A stretch of DNA of 64,000 bases. Origin: MGBC120314 sp051877855. GTDB taxonomy: Bacteria > Bacillota > Clostridia > Lachnospirales > Lachnospiraceae. Of this stretch, positions 31,915 through 40,824 are shown one piece after another. Under the pieces are notes generated by a model. That model saw only the letters and a list, made by a program, of their open reading frames with translations, searched no databases and had not been told where the DNA came from. The stretch is taken from NCBI GenBank assembly GCA_051877855.1, contig JBJEJH010000001.1, positions 1 to 64,000 of the forward strand. The letters are read 5' to 3'. A program made the translations under genes and the position numbers. Each line of letters begins with the position of its first letter. Within the stretch, counting starts at the first letter, position 1.

Positions 31915-32775
31915 TCATTCTTCCCTGCCGAGTACCATCGCAATAACAATACCCACTGCCAAAGCCAGGACTCCGGTAATAATTGAAACTACATTGATTC
32001 CGGAGAAATCATTCATCAACACGATACCAAATGGTGATGCTACAATCAGTCCGATGATTGCCCAGTATGCAACATAAGGAGCCTTCGCAAAGATAAATTC
32101 AACGAGCTTTGCAATCGCAAATATTCCAACAACCACACCAATGCCAAATGGTGCCAAAATACCAACACCATGAAGAAGACCGGCAATATCCATGGAAACT
32201 AATGCCTTAACCAGTTCCGTGATGGTATCAATGATGGAATTATAATATCCAAGAAGCATAAGTACCATGGAACCGCTGACACCGGGAATAACCATAGTTG
32301 CTGCGGCAATGATGCCGATAACAAATAAAATAAGAATATTCACCAAGTTCAATTCCAGAACTTTGCCCGCCTTATCCACTTCACCGATCGCTGCCATTCC
32401 CACAACGATACCAAAAAATACCAGAAATGCCACAATATGCTGGGCACGGATGCTCTGTCCCTTGACCTTACCATAGATCATCGGAAGTCCGCCCACAATC
32501 AGACCGATAAATAAGAGATTGGTCTGAATCGGGAAATTTGCAAACAAGAACTTAATAACGAAGGATAAACCAACAATTCCAACGCCCATACCGATAACAA
32601 TAGGAATCAGAGTCCTTACACTTTTCTTAAACTCTGAGAAAAGATGTGTTACGGAATGAATTAACTTGTCATAAATACCCATGGAAACCGCCATGGTTCC
32701 ACCACTTACACCGGGAATAATATTGGCAATTCCCATTACCATACCCTTGAGAATATCAAAAATAGCCTCTTTCAA
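31915..32775 (-). CDS. DUF368 membrane protein (polyprenyl-phosphate transporter PopT-like)
   Basis: A 286-residue protein with about eight membrane helices. It has the family hallmark near the N terminus, IANIIPGVSGGTMAVSMGIYDKLI, and a second related motif AATMVIPGVSGSMVLMLLGYYNSII, revealing the inverted-repeat fold. DUF368 proteins have been reported to recycle undecaprenyl phosphate across the membrane for cell wall synthesis (PopT). GAGGAG precedes the ATG. It is co-directional with and 35 nt after the amino acid ABC ATPase gene, so it may be co-transcribed, but a functional link is not obvious. Confidence 0.88.
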   Translation of the reverse strand: MKEAIFDILKGMVMGIANIIPGVSGGTMAVSMGIYDKLIHSVTHLFSEFKKSVRTLIPIVIGMGVGIVGLSFVIKFLFANFPIQTNLLFIGLIVGGLPMIYGKVKGQSIRAQHIVAFLVFFGIVVGMAAIGEVDKAGKVLELNLVNILILFVIGIIAAATMVIPGVSGSMVLMLLGYYNSIIDTITELVKALVSMDIAGLLHGVGILAPFGIGVVVGIFAIAKLVEFIFAKAPYVAYWAIIGLIVASPFGIVLMNDFSGINVVSIITGVLALAVGIVIAMVLGREE

Positions 32776-32810
32776 AATTTTCTCCTCCTAAATTCAACTG
32801 ATTATATTTT

Positions 32811-33596
32811 TTAGTTTTCTGATAGTTTCTTTAAGAACTGTCTGGTTCGTTCCTCTTTCGGATTGTCAAAGACTTCCTGTGGTGTGCCCTGCTCCAGGAT
32901 GATGCCCTCATTCATAAAAAGAACGCGGTCGGACACCTCTCTTGCGAAATCCATCTCGTGGGTAACGATTACCATCGTCGTCTTTTCATCTGCCAGTGCC
33001 TTGATAACCTTCAGTACTTCCCCCGTCAATTCCGGATCCAGCGCCGATGTAGGTTCATCAAAGCACAAAATATCCGGTTTTAATGCCAGGGCTCTTGCAA
33101 TGGCAACACGCTGTTGCTGTCCGCCGGAGAGCTGGTGCGGATAGTTGTTCATGCGGTCCGAAAGTCCTACTCTGGTCAGAAGTTCCACCGCCTGTTCCTC
33201 AATTTCCTTAATAATCTCGATCCGCTTTTCCTTATAATCCGCTCTTTCCTTTGCCAGCAATTCGCAAGCCAGCATAACATTCTGTTTTGCTGTATACTGC
33301 GGAAACAGATTAAAGGACTGGAACACCAATCCAAAATGCAGGCGATTCTTTCGTATTTCTTTCTCTTTCTTACTCTTGGTATCCTCCGCATCAAAAATGC
33401 ATTCACCATCCACCAGAATCTTACCCTGATCCGGCTGTTCCAGGAAATTAAGACACCGAAGCAACGTCGTCTTACCACTTCCTGAGGATCCGATAATGGA
33501 TACTACCTCACCCTTCTCCATAGAAAAACTAATGTCTTCCAGTACCGAAGTAGCACCAAAATGTTTACTAATATTTTTAACTTCTAATGCCGCCAT
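32811..33596 (-). CDS. Polar amino acid ABC transporter ATPase
   Basis: An ABC importer ATPase of 261 residues, GlnQ/HisP class. Walker A is IIGSSGSGKTT, the Q-loop LVFQSFNLFPQ, the signature LSGGQQQRVA, Walker B ILCFDEPTSALD and the switch His is in MVIVTHEMDFA. Residues 75-130 carry an extra charged insertion (DAEDTKSKKEKEIRKNR). The frame opens at 33611 on an ATG that is itself part of the ribosome site; the ATG at 33596, seven bases after AAGGAG, is preferred. Last gene of the binding protein - permease - ATPase operon. Confidence 0.93.
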   Translation of the reverse strand: MAALEVKNISKHFGATSVLEDISFSMEKGEVVSIIGSSGSGKTTLLRCLNFLEQPDQGKILVDGECIFDAEDTKSKKEKEIRKNRLHFGLVFQSFNLFPQYTAKQNVMLACELLAKERADYKEKRIEIIKEIEEQAVELLTRVGLSDRMNNYPHQLSGGQQQRVAIARALALKPDILCFDEPTSALDPELTGEVLKVIKALADEKTTMVIVTHEMDFAREVSDRVLFMNEGIILEQGTPQEVFDNPKEERTRQFLKKLSEN

Positions 33597-33675
33597 AGAA
33601 TTCTCCTTCATTTGATCTCATTCGCCAAATCTTCCTTATCCTTCACAAAAATCCATGTTCACCGAATCCTTTATC

Positions 33676-34323
33676 CTACACACGGAAGTAATCCAGCTTC
33701 TTTTCAATAAAGTGGAATAAAATCGTAAGCAATCCGCAGAATACCAGGTAAAAAACACCGGAATAGAACAATGGCCAAAGTGCCGCCTTACTTGCAATGT
33801 AATCCTGCGCCACCCAGATAATCTCCTGAATTGCAATAATTCTTGCAAGGGAAGTATCCTTTACCAGAGTAATGATTTCATTGCTCATCGGGGGAACAAT
33901 TCTCTTAATAACCTGCAGCAACACAACCTTGAAGAAAATCTGTACCTTCGTCATACCAAGCACCTGTCCCGCCTCATACTGTCCTCTTGGAATACCCTCG
34001 ATACCGCCACGGAATATTTCTGAAAAATACGCCGAATAATTAATAATAAATGCGATAAACGCCGCTTCCATTCTGGGAAGTGCCTTTAATCCCGCAATCA
34101 GTCCCGGTCCATAGAAGATAATGATTAACTGCAACATCAGCGGTGTACCGCGAATAATCCATACATAAGTTTTAACCAGCCAGCGCAGCGGCTTAAATTT
34201 GCTCATGGAACCAAATGAAATAATCAGTCCCAAGGGAAGTGCAAATAATAATGTACCTAAAAACAATTCAAAACTGATGGCAAATCCGCCCAACAGCTTC
34301 TGTGTAACACTCCAAAAACTCAT
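33676..34323 (-). CDS. Polar amino acid ABC transporter permease
   Basis: An inner-membrane permease of 215 residues with five helices, HisM/GlnP class. The N-terminal GGFAISFELFLGTLLFALPLGLII is the family entry helix and the EAA loop reads EAGQVLGMTKVQIFFKVVLLQVIKRIVPP. It couples to the ATPase encoded downstream. A single permease gene suggests a homodimeric channel. The gap from the binding-protein gene contains a terminator-like hairpin (34411-34455), expected to reduce permease expression relative to the binding protein. Confidence 0.92.
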   Translation of the reverse strand: MSFWSVTQKLLGGFAISFELFLGTLLFALPLGLIISFGSMSKFKPLRWLVKTYVWIIRGTPLMLQLIIIFYGPGLIAGLKALPRMEAAFIAFIINYSAYFSEIFRGGIEGIPRGQYEAGQVLGMTKVQIFFKVVLLQVIKRIVPPMSNEIITLVKDTSLARIIAIQEIIWVAQDYIASKAALWPLFYSGVFYLVFCGLLTILFHFIEKKLDYFRV

Positions 34324-34410
34324 ATGTACCTCTTTCTTCCAGCAACATCAATTTACTATTTCCATTTCATTGTCTTCTATCTTATTATAAATGCCTGTAA
34401 ATTGCAATAA

Positions 34411-34455
34411 AAAACGTCACCGGATATATCCGATGAATATCTCCGGTGACGTATA
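34411..34455 (-). terminator. Intra-operon attenuating terminator
   Basis: On the minus strand ACGTCACCGGAG and the partner CCGGTGACGT make a strong stem followed by TTTTTTATT, 23 nt after the binding-protein stop and ahead of the permease gene. This is typical of ABC importer operons where the binding protein is made in excess. Confidence 0.85.
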
Positions 34456-34477
34456 TTTCATAAATTTATTGATTCAA

Positions 34478-35362
34478 TTATTTCTGATTGGAAATAAGCT
34501 GTAATGTAAGATCATACTTTTCAGCAATCTTAGCAAGTGTGCCATCTGCAATCAACTCATCGGTTACTGCATCAACCTTCTCTGTAAGAGTACTGTTCTT
34601 GCGGAAACCAATACCATACTCTTCAACGGAAAGTTCTACACCTTCAACCATGCAAAGATCTGCATAATCTGTACCTTCACCAACCATAGCTGCTGCCATT
34701 ACATAATCAAGAACTGCCGCATCGGATGTACCTGCCTTAACTTCCATTAAAGCATCGGTCTGCTTAGCAACGGATACGTAAGTTGCCTTTGAAAGGTTTG
34801 CGTCATCCTTGATTGCTGACTCACCTGCAGAACCTGCCTCAGCTGCAACAGAACATGATGAAAGTGCTGCGGTGTCCTTATACTTCTCAGCATTTTCCTT
34901 CTTTACTACTACAACCTGCATGTTCTTAATGTATGGTGCAGAGAAATCAATATTTTCCTTAAGCTCCTCTGTAATAGTCATACCATTCCAGATACAATCA
35001 ATGTTCTTTGAATCCAACTCCACAACCTTTGTATCCCAGTTGATTTCTACGAACTCCGGTGTAACACCAAGCTTAGCACATACAGCTTCTGCATACTCTG
35101 TATCAAAACCTACCAGCTTGTTGTTTGCATCATAATAGTTCATTGGTTCGTAAACCGTAATACCAATAACCATCTTTCCTTTTGCAGTTACATCCGCAAG
35201 GTCATCCCCTGCTGCACCGTTTTTTGTCTCTTCACCTGCTGCTGTCGTCTGCGCATTTCCATCTGCCGCCTGGGTATCATTGGAGCTTGTCTCCTTCGCA
35301 CCGCAAGCACAAAGTGACATTACCATAGCCAGCATTAAAAACATTGACACTAACTTTTTCAT
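34478..35362 (-). CDS. Amino acid ABC transporter substrate-binding lipoprotein
   Basis: An extracellular family 3 solute-binding lipoprotein of 294 residues. The signal peptide MKKLVSMFLMLAMVMSLCAC ends at a lipobox with Cys20, followed by a Ser/Thr/Ala/Gly-rich linker (about 25-55). The core begins KGKMVIGITVYEPMNYYDANNKLVGFDTEYAEAVCAKLG, the conserved ligand-binding start, and includes WDTKVVELDSKNIDCIWNGMTITEE. The ligand is a polar amino acid, exact type unknown. It is the first gene of the operon, with promoter 35424-35452 and a palindrome in the leader. Confidence 0.93.
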   Translation of the reverse strand: MKKLVSMFLMLAMVMSLCACGAKETSSNDTQAADGNAQTTAAGEETKNGAAGDDLADVTAKGKMVIGITVYEPMNYYDANNKLVGFDTEYAEAVCAKLGVTPEFVEINWDTKVVELDSKNIDCIWNGMTITEELKENIDFSAPYIKNMQVVVVKKENAEKYKDTAALSSCSVAAEAGSAGESAIKDDANLSKATYVSVAKQTDALMEVKAGTSDAAVLDYVMAAAMVGEGTDYADLCMVEGVELSVEEYGIGFRKNSTLTEKVDAVTDELIADGTLAKIAEKYDLTLQLISNQK

Positions 35363-35380
35363 AAATTTTCCTCCTGCTAT

Positions 35381-35397
35381 CTTATCCTTAGGATAAG
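35381..35397 (-). promoter_or_regulatory. Palindromic operator candidate upstream of the amino acid importer
   Basis: CTTATCC-TTA-GGATAAG, a perfect 7-bp-arm palindrome with a 3-bp centre, lies between the -10 box and the ribosome site of the binding-protein gene. Its position would block transcription if bound. The regulator is unknown. Confidence 0.6.
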
Positions 35398-35423
35398 TAT
35401 TTGTCCATTTCCCGGACGTTGCT

Positions 35424-35452
35424 ATTGTACCATAGCCGGCATTTATTGTGAA
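35424..35452 (-). promoter_or_regulatory. Promoter of the amino acid importer operon
   Basis: On the minus strand: -35 TTCACA (35452-35447), a 17-bp spacer and -10 TACAAT (35429-35424). Confidence 0.65.
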
Positions 35453-35477
35453 GAAAAATTTACTAATTTATGGCAAA

Positions 35478-35615
35478 TCAGTGGCAATGTTTTGAGCACT
35501 CAGCGCAGTTTCCACCGCATTGTATTGATTTTCCATTCTTCTTATCTTTGATCATGGACCTTACTGCCAGGCACACAAGGCCAAGGACAATGACCAGAGT
35601 CACTGCTGTTCCCAT
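35478..35615 (-). CDS. FeoB-associated Cys-rich membrane protein (45 residues)
   Basis: A small gene encoding 45 residues. One membrane helix (TAVTLVIVLGLVCLAVRSMI) is followed by a basic stretch (KDKKNGKSI) and a cysteine cluster QCGGNCAECSKHCH. This is the pattern of the FeoB-associated Cys-rich membrane protein family, usually encoded immediately after feoB in Firmicutes and thought to help ferrous iron uptake or its sensing. A full GGAGGTG ribosome site lies six bases before the ATG and a promoter is predicted at 35640-35668. Here it stands alone, about 11 kb from the feoAB gene. Confidence 0.85.
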   Translation of the reverse strand: MGTAVTLVIVLGLVCLAVRSMIKDKKNGKSIQCGGNCAECSKHCH

Positions 35616-35639
35616 GCAAACACCTCCCAGATTCACTCT

Positions 35640-35668
35640 ATTATCTCAAAAAGTCTTTTTATTTGCAA
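35640..35668 (-). promoter_or_regulatory. Promoter of the FeoB-associated gene
   Basis: On the minus strand: -35 TTGCAA (35668-35663), a 17-bp spacer and -10 GATAAT (35645-35640), about 25 nt before the start codon. Confidence 0.6.
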
Positions 35669-35680
35669 ACGTTTAAGCCA

Positions 35681-35709
35681 TTGTCTTTCTTTCTAATTTA
35701 TGTTAAAAT
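35681..35709 (+). promoter_or_regulatory. Promoter of the ABC-F gene
   Basis: -35 TTGTCT (35681-35686), a 17-bp spacer and -10 TAAAAT (35704-35709), 50 nt before the ATG. Confidence 0.6.
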
Positions 35710-35758
35710 AATTAAATATGTGTGAAAAAATGATTTTTCAGAAAGGAATTTATATAAT

Positions 35759-37411
35759 ATGATTAGTGCTAATAACGTAACACTTCGAATCGGTAAAAAA
35801 GCTCTCTTTGAGGACGTTAACATCAAGTTTACCGAAGGAAACTGCTATGGTTTGATCGGTGCCAACGGTGCAGGAAAGTCAACATTTCTTAAGATTCTGT
35901 CCGGTCAGTTAGAGCCAAGTAAGGGCGATGTCACCATTACCCCGGGTCAGCGTCTTTCCTTCTTACAGCAGGACCACTTCAAGTATGATGAATATATTGT
36001 ATTGGATACCGTAATTATGGGTAACAAGCGTCTTTATGAAATCATGCAGGAGAAGGAAGCAATCTATGCCAAGGAAGACTTCACCGAGGAAGATGGTATC
36101 AAGGCCAGCGAATTAGAGGGTGAATTTGCTACTTTAAACGGATGGGAGGCTGAGTCCGATGCAGCACAGCTCCTCAACGGTCTTGGTGTTGAGACAGAGC
36201 TTCATTCAAAGTATATGAAGGATCTCAATGGTAGCGAGAAGGTTAAAGTTCTCCTTGCACAGGCATTATTCGGCAATCCGGATATTCTGCTTCTCGACGA
36301 GCCTACCAACCACCTGGATCTCGATGCCATCGCCTGGTTAGAGGAATTCCTCATTAACTTTGAGAATACGGTAATCGTGGTTTCCCATGACCGTTACTTC
36401 CTTAATAAGGTGTGTACACAGATTGCGGACATCGATTACTCTAAGATCCAGCTCTATGCCGGAAACTATGATTTCTGGTATGAGTCCAGCCAGCTCCTCA
36501 TCAAACAGATGAAGGAAGCAAATAAGAAGAAGGAAGAAAAGATCAAAGAATTACAGGAATTCATTCAGCGATTCTCTGCAAATGCTTCCAAATCCAAGCA
36601 GGCTACTTCCAGAAAGCGTGCCTTGGAGAAGATTGAATTGGATGAAATCCGACCATCCAGCAGAAAATATCCTTATATTGATTTTCGTCCGGCACGTGAG
36701 ATCGGTAATGAGGTTCTTACTGTATCCGGTATTTCTAAGACAATTGACGGTGTAAAGGTATTGGATAACATTTCCTTTATCGTAAACCGTGACGATAAGA
36801 TTGCTTTTGTCGGTTCCAACGAACTTGCCACCACAACACTCTTTAAGATTCTTGTAGGTGAGATGGAGCCTGATGAAGGAAGTTATAAGTGGGGTGTCAC
36901 AACAAGCCAGGCTTATTTCCCTAAGGACAGTGGTGCCGAATTCAACAGCAATGATACCATCGTAGAATGGTTAACCCAGTACTCCCCTGAGAAGGATAAC
37001 ACCTATGTTCGTGGTTTCCTTGGAAGAATGCTTTTTGCCGGTGATGACGGTGTCAAGAAGGTTAAGGTATTATCCGGTGGTGAGAAGGTTCGTTGTCTTC
37101 TTTCCAAGATGATGATCACCGGTGCCAATGTATTAATCCTTGATGAGCCTACCAACCACTTAGACATGGAATCCATTACCGCACTGAACAATGGTTTGAT
37201 CAAATTCTCCGGTGTATGTCTCTTCACCTGTCACGATCATCAATTTGTACAGACCACAGCGAACCGTATCATGGAAATCGTTCCGAGCGGACAGTTGATC
37301 GATAAGATGACAACTTATGATGAGTATCTCGAGAGTGATGAAATGGCAAGAAAGCGTCAGGGATTTGCCCAGGCAGTTGTTGAGGACGAAACCGGCGAAG
37401 ACGCTGAATAA
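35759..37411 (+). CDS. ABC-F ribosome-associated ATPase, YbiT/YkpA type
   Basis: A cytosolic protein of 550 residues with two ABC domains and no membrane part. Domain 1 has Walker A GANGAGKST, signature LNGSEKVKV and Walker B LLLDEPTNHLD; domain 2 has an altered Walker A (GSNELATTT), signature LSGGEKVRCLL and LILDEPTNHLD. The changed second P-loop is characteristic of the YbiT subgroup. The linker (EANKKKEEKIKELQEFIQRF) is the P-site tRNA interaction motif. ABC-F proteins bind the ribosomal E site and tune translation; some protect from antibiotics, but this subgroup is generally not a resistance factor. AAAGGAA precedes the ATG. Confidence 0.92.
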   Translation: MISANNVTLRIGKKALFEDVNIKFTEGNCYGLIGANGAGKSTFLKILSGQLEPSKGDVTITPGQRLSFLQQDHFKYDEYIVLDTVIMGNKRLYEIMQEKEAIYAKEDFTEEDGIKASELEGEFATLNGWEAESDAAQLLNGLGVETELHSKYMKDLNGSEKVKVLLAQALFGNPDILLLDEPTNHLDLDAIAWLEEFLINFENTVIVVSHDRYFLNKVCTQIADIDYSKIQLYAGNYDFWYESSQLLIKQMKEANKKKEEKIKELQEFIQRFSANASKSKQATSRKRALEKIELDEIRPSSRKYPYIDFRPAREIGNEVLTVSGISKTIDGVKVLDNISFIVNRDDKIAFVGSNELATTTLFKILVGEMEPDEGSYKWGVTTSQAYFPKDSGAEFNSNDTIVEWLTQYSPEKDNTYVRGFLGRMLFAGDDGVKKVKVLSGGEKVRCLLSKMMITGANVLILDEPTNHLDMESITALNNGLIKFSGVCLFTCHDHQFVQTTANRIMEIVPSGQLIDKMTTYDEYLESDEMARKRQGFAQAVVEDETGEDAE

Positions 37412-37433
37412 TTATTAAGAAAGAGGAATTAAA

Positions 37434-38276
37434 TTGGATCGTGTAGATTTGCATGTCCATTCAACAGCCTCAGATGGAACACTGACTCCATCTGAGGTTG
37501 TTTGTTTGGCAAAGAAAATGAACTTATCCGCCATGGCCCTCACGGATCATGACACGGTGTATGGTCTTGACGAAGCACTACGAGCCGGTATGGAACAGAA
37601 TATCGAAATCATTCCGGGCATTGAGTTAAGTTGTGTCTATCTTCAAAAAGAAATTCATATTGTTGGATTATTTATCGATTATAAAGATGAGAATTTTCAG
37701 AACAAGTTGAATCAATTACGGGACACCCGGGATGCCCGTAACGAGCAGATGGCTGCAAAATTCCGTGATCACCATATTCCAATCACGGTGGATGCATTAA
37801 AAGAAGCTTATCCCGGTGCGATTCTCACCCGGGCACACTTTGCATCCTACCTTCACCAAAAGGGACTGGTCACATCCGTTAAAGATGCCTTTGACCGCTA
37901 TCTCAATGACCACGGTCCAATGTTTGTTCCAAGACATAAGGTTTGCTGTGAGGACACCATTGGGTTAATTCACTCTGTGGGCGGAATTGCCATTTTGGCG
38001 CACCCGATTCTCTACCGTCTTGGTGATTTGGAACTGTCCAAAATGATCCGTCATCTGAAGGAATGTGGATTAGATGGCATCGAGGCACTCTACTCCACTT
38101 ACACTCCGGCAGACGAGCGGCTCATTCAAAGACTCGCTAAAGAGAATGATCTGCTTCTTTCCGGAGGCTCCGACTTTCACGGAGCCAACAAGCCTAATAT
38201 CCGTTTAGGTGTGGGAAAAGGCAACTTACGCATTCCCTATGAATTGCTGGAAACATTGAAGCGCAGCCGAAATTAA
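37434..38276 (+). CDS. PHP-domain phosphoesterase (YciV/RNase AM-like)
   Basis: A metal-dependent phosphoesterase of 280 residues. Metal ligands are seen in DLHVHSTASDGTLTPSE (residues 5-21), LTDHDTVYGL, GIELSC, HIVGLF, ILAHP and GGSDFHG. Relatives hydrolyse 3',5'-nucleotide bisphosphates and trim 5' ends of rRNA (RNase AM). The start codon is TTG with AGAGGAA upstream, and the gene follows the ABC-F gene by 22 nt, so both are probably one transcript linking ribosome functions. It ends one base before the convergent MATE gene. Confidence 0.88.
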   Translation: MDRVDLHVHSTASDGTLTPSEVVCLAKKMNLSAMALTDHDTVYGLDEALRAGMEQNIEIIPGIELSCVYLQKEIHIVGLFIDYKDENFQNKLNQLRDTRDARNEQMAAKFRDHHIPITVDALKEAYPGAILTRAHFASYLHQKGLVTSVKDAFDRYLNDHGPMFVPRHKVCCEDTIGLIHSVGGIAILAHPILYRLGDLELSKMIRHLKECGLDGIEALYSTYTPADERLIQRLAKENDLLLSGGSDFHGANKPNIRLGVGKGNLRIPYELLETLKRSRN

Positions 38277-38277
38277 A

Positions 38278-39660
38278 CTATTGGAGATCCTGTTTCTTCT
38301 CATTCTCTCCAATTCCAGAAATGACATTCTTATTCAATCGAATCATACAGATGACCGTCACCGAAAGAGACATCAGTTCTGCGATGGGAAATGCCCACCA
38401 TACAAGATTCACATCCCCGAATCTTGCCAGGAAAAATGCCACCGGAAGCAGAACCAGTAACTGTCTTGCCACGGAGACGATCATACTGTAAAAAGCATAT
38501 CCCATAGCCTGAAAAGCACAACCGGATGCGATACAGAATCCTGCAAAAAGGAAACTTATGCTGATAATACGAAGTGCCGGAATACCAATGGAAATCATAG
38601 TTTCAGAAGCATCAAATAATCTTAACAATGTTGCCGGAATGGTCTGAAATAACACCAGTCCCACAAGCATAATACCCACGGCATAACAGATGCTATGCTT
38701 AATGGTACTAACAACACGCTCTTTCTTAGCCGCTCCATAGTTATAAGCAATAATTGGGATAACACCGTTATTAAGACCAAAAACCGGCATAAAGATAAAG
38801 CTCTGTAACTTAAAATATGCTCCAAATACTGCCGTAGCAGTAGACGTAAAGGAAATCAGAATGCAATTCATTCCATAATTCATAACCGAACCAATCGCCT
38901 GCATAATAATCGACGGCACACCGATTGCATAGATTTGCCCGATAATATGACTACTTGGCCGAAATCCTCTAAGGATAATACGCACCTCATGGTTTTTCTT
39001 ATGGTTAAATAAAATCGCCAGAGTTCCCGCTACCATCTGTCCAATAACCGTCGCCAGAGCCGCACCGGAAACCCCCATCTTCGGAAGTCCGAAATAACCG
39101 AAGATCAGAATCGGATCCAGGATAATATTCACGATAGCGCCAATCCCCTGTGTATACATTGTATAAATGGTCTTGCCGGTAGCCTGCAGCATACGTTCAA
39201 AAGTCAACTGCAAAAAGATACCAATGGACAGACAACAGCAAATACTAAGATATTGTTTTCCATACACGATAATTTCTTCAATATCCGTCTGGCTGCGGAA
39301 AAATGCCTCTGCCCCAAAGAGTCCCACCAAAAGGAATGCCGCATAGCTTAACACTGCAAGTAATACTGCATTTTCAGCAATCCGGTTCACTTTCTCATAG
39401 TCCTTCTCTCCCAGTGATCTTGCCAGAAGTGCATTTACACCTACTGCGGTTCCTGCTCCCACTGCGATCATGAGGTTCTGAATTGGGAAGCTAAGAGATA
39501 ATGCCGTCAATGCATTCTCACTGATTCTTGATACAAACACGCTATCCACGATATTATATAACGCCTGCACCAGCATTGAAGCCATAATCGGCGCAGACAT
39601 AGATAATATTAATTTTCCGATAGGCATTGTGCCCATCTTATTTTCTTTCATTTCACTCAT
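38278..39660 (-). CDS. MATE-family efflux transporter, DinF/NorM-like
   Basis: A second MATE exporter, about 460 residues, twelve membrane helices. Signatures are LILSMSAPIMASMLVQALYNIVDSVFVSRI at the N terminus and IYAIGVPSIIMQAIGSVMNYGMNCILI at the start of the second bundle. The frame extends to 39717, but GGAG seven bases before the ATG at 39660 fits better; the ATG nine bases on is also possible. It is not similar enough to the exporter at 15947 to be a recent duplicate. The 3' end meets the PHP gene end-to-end, so transcription is convergent. Confidence 0.9.
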   Translation of the reverse strand: MSEMKENKMGTMPIGKLILSMSAPIMASMLVQALYNIVDSVFVSRISENALTALSLSFPIQNLMIAVGAGTAVGVNALLARSLGEKDYEKVNRIAENAVLLAVLSYAAFLLVGLFGAEAFFRSQTDIEEIIVYGKQYLSICCCLSIGIFLQLTFERMLQATGKTIYTMYTQGIGAIVNIILDPILIFGYFGLPKMGVSGAALATVIGQMVAGTLAILFNHKKNHEVRIILRGFRPSSHIIGQIYAIGVPSIIMQAIGSVMNYGMNCILISFTSTATAVFGAYFKLQSFIFMPVFGLNNGVIPIIAYNYGAAKKERVVSTIKHSICYAVGIMLVGLVLFQTIPATLLRLFDASETMISIGIPALRIISISFLFAGFCIASGCAFQAMGYAFYSMIVSVARQLLVLLPVAFFLARFGDVNLVWWAFPIAELMSLSVTVICMIRLNKNVISGIGENEKKQDLQ

Positions 39661-39681
39661 TTTAAATCTCCAAACTAACAA

Positions 39682-39719
39682 ATTGCAGGCGAAAATACTC
39701 TCATACTCCGCCTGCAATC
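39682..39719 (-). terminator. Terminator of arcC
   Basis: ATTGCAGGCG and CGCCTGCAAT form a perfect 10-bp stem with an 18-nt loop, followed on the minus strand by TTGTTAGTTTGG. It separates arcC from the MATE gene. Confidence 0.7.
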
Positions 39720-39766
39720 ATTTCTATCGTAATATTCATTTCCAAGAAAACATCTGTCGAAGCATC

Positions 39767-40699
39767 TTATGCCGTAATCGTTGTTCCCGTCTTACCTGCA
39801 AGACCTTCCTTTGCCTTTTCAAGATTTGCAATCACTGCCTTGCTCTCCGGGAATGCAGATACGAAACGAATGGATGCATCCACCTTAGGATAAGTAGTAA
39901 CTGCAGGAAAATGACCTGCTTCAATGTACTGCTTCAATTCCGATGCTGTAACATGATCAAACACCCGCTCTTCCGGCGTGCCCTGACCAATTGTAAGACG
40001 ATCATAAGCCGTAAGGAACAACAATGTTCCTGCTCCCAGAAGTTCAGCCAGCTTTGCAGCAGTATAATCCTTCTCAATTACCGCACTGGCACCCTTTAAC
40101 TTGGTACCCTGCTGAAGCACCGGAATACCACCGCCACCGCCTGCGATAACAACCTGTCCCGCATCAAGAAGTGTTTTTACGGCCTCAATCTCATAGATAT
40201 CAATCGGCTGAGGTGCTGCGATAATTCTTCGATATTTGCCGTTTTCCTCCACAACATAATTGCCCTTCTCTTCCTCCGCTTCGGCTTCCTCCTTGGACAT
40301 TGCACGACCAATGACCTTGGTAGGATTACCAAATGCTGTATCAAAAGGATCCACACGAACCTGTGTAATGACTGTAGAAACCGTCTTATAGATGCCCCGA
40401 TTCAATAATTCGGTTCGAATTGCATTCTGAAGATCATATCCAATATAACCCTGACTCATGGCACCGCAGAGTGACATCGGTGCAACAGTATATCTTGAAT
40501 CCAGACGGGCAAACTCGGTCATCGCTGTCTGAATCATACCCACCTGAGGTCCATTACTATGTGTAATGACAATCTCATATTTTGCTTCTACAAGATCCGC
40601 AATTGCCATTGCTGCTTTCTTAACATTAGCTTGTTGCTCAGGAAATGTCTCACCAAATGCATTTCTTCCCAAAGCAACCACAATTCTCTTATTGTCCAT
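39767..40699 (-). CDS. arcC: Carbamate kinase
   Basis: A 310-residue carbamate kinase, which makes ATP and carbamate from carbamoyl phosphate. Family features are RIVVALGRNAFGETFPEQQ at the N terminus, THSNGPQVGMI, the substrate loop APMSLCGAMSQGYIGYDLQ, and GGGGGIPV near residue 195. No arginine deiminase or ornithine carbamoyltransferase genes are nearby, so the carbamoyl phosphate may come from agmatine, citrulline, allantoin or purine breakdown. GGAGGAGATT precedes the ATG. Single-gene unit with its own terminator. Confidence 0.94.
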   Translation of the reverse strand: MDNKRIVVALGRNAFGETFPEQQANVKKAAMAIADLVEAKYEIVITHSNGPQVGMIQTAMTEFARLDSRYTVAPMSLCGAMSQGYIGYDLQNAIRTELLNRGIYKTVSTVITQVRVDPFDTAFGNPTKVIGRAMSKEEAEAEEEKGNYVVEENGKYRRIIAAPQPIDIYEIEAVKTLLDAGQVVIAGGGGGIPVLQQGTKLKGASAVIEKDYTAAKLAELLGAGTLLFLTAYDRLTIGQGTPEERVFDHVTASELKQYIEAGHFPAVTTYPKVDASIRFVSAFPESKAVIANLEKAKEGLAGKTGTTITA

Positions 40700-40767
40700 A
40701 GGAATCTCCTCCGTACGATAAAAATACTTGCTATTATTATACTTTATTTCCAGTCAAAATACAATAA

Positions 40768-40803
40768 AAAGAGCTACTGCATTTTCTATGCAACAGCTCT
40801 TTA
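40768..40803 (-). terminator. Terminator of the CmpB-like permease gene
   Basis: On the minus strand AAAGAGCTGTTGCAT and ATGCAGTAGCTCTTT pair (two mismatches inside), followed by TTATTG. It follows the stop at 40825. Confidence 0.8.
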
Positions 40804-40824
40804 AACACTTAATTATCTAAAGCA

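Noticed and set aside
35470..35676. Plus-strand open frame of 68 codons
   Set aside because: It is the antisense shadow of the FeoB-associated gene, lacks a ribosome site and has no protein-like pattern.
36784..36850. Altered P-loop in the second ABC-F domain as a damaging mutation
   Set aside because: The variant GSNELATTT is characteristic of the YbiT subgroup and the rest of the protein is intact.
39767..40699. An arginine deiminase (ADI) operon
   Set aside because: Only carbamate kinase is present; no arcA, arcB or arcD occurs within the neighbouring 10 kb.
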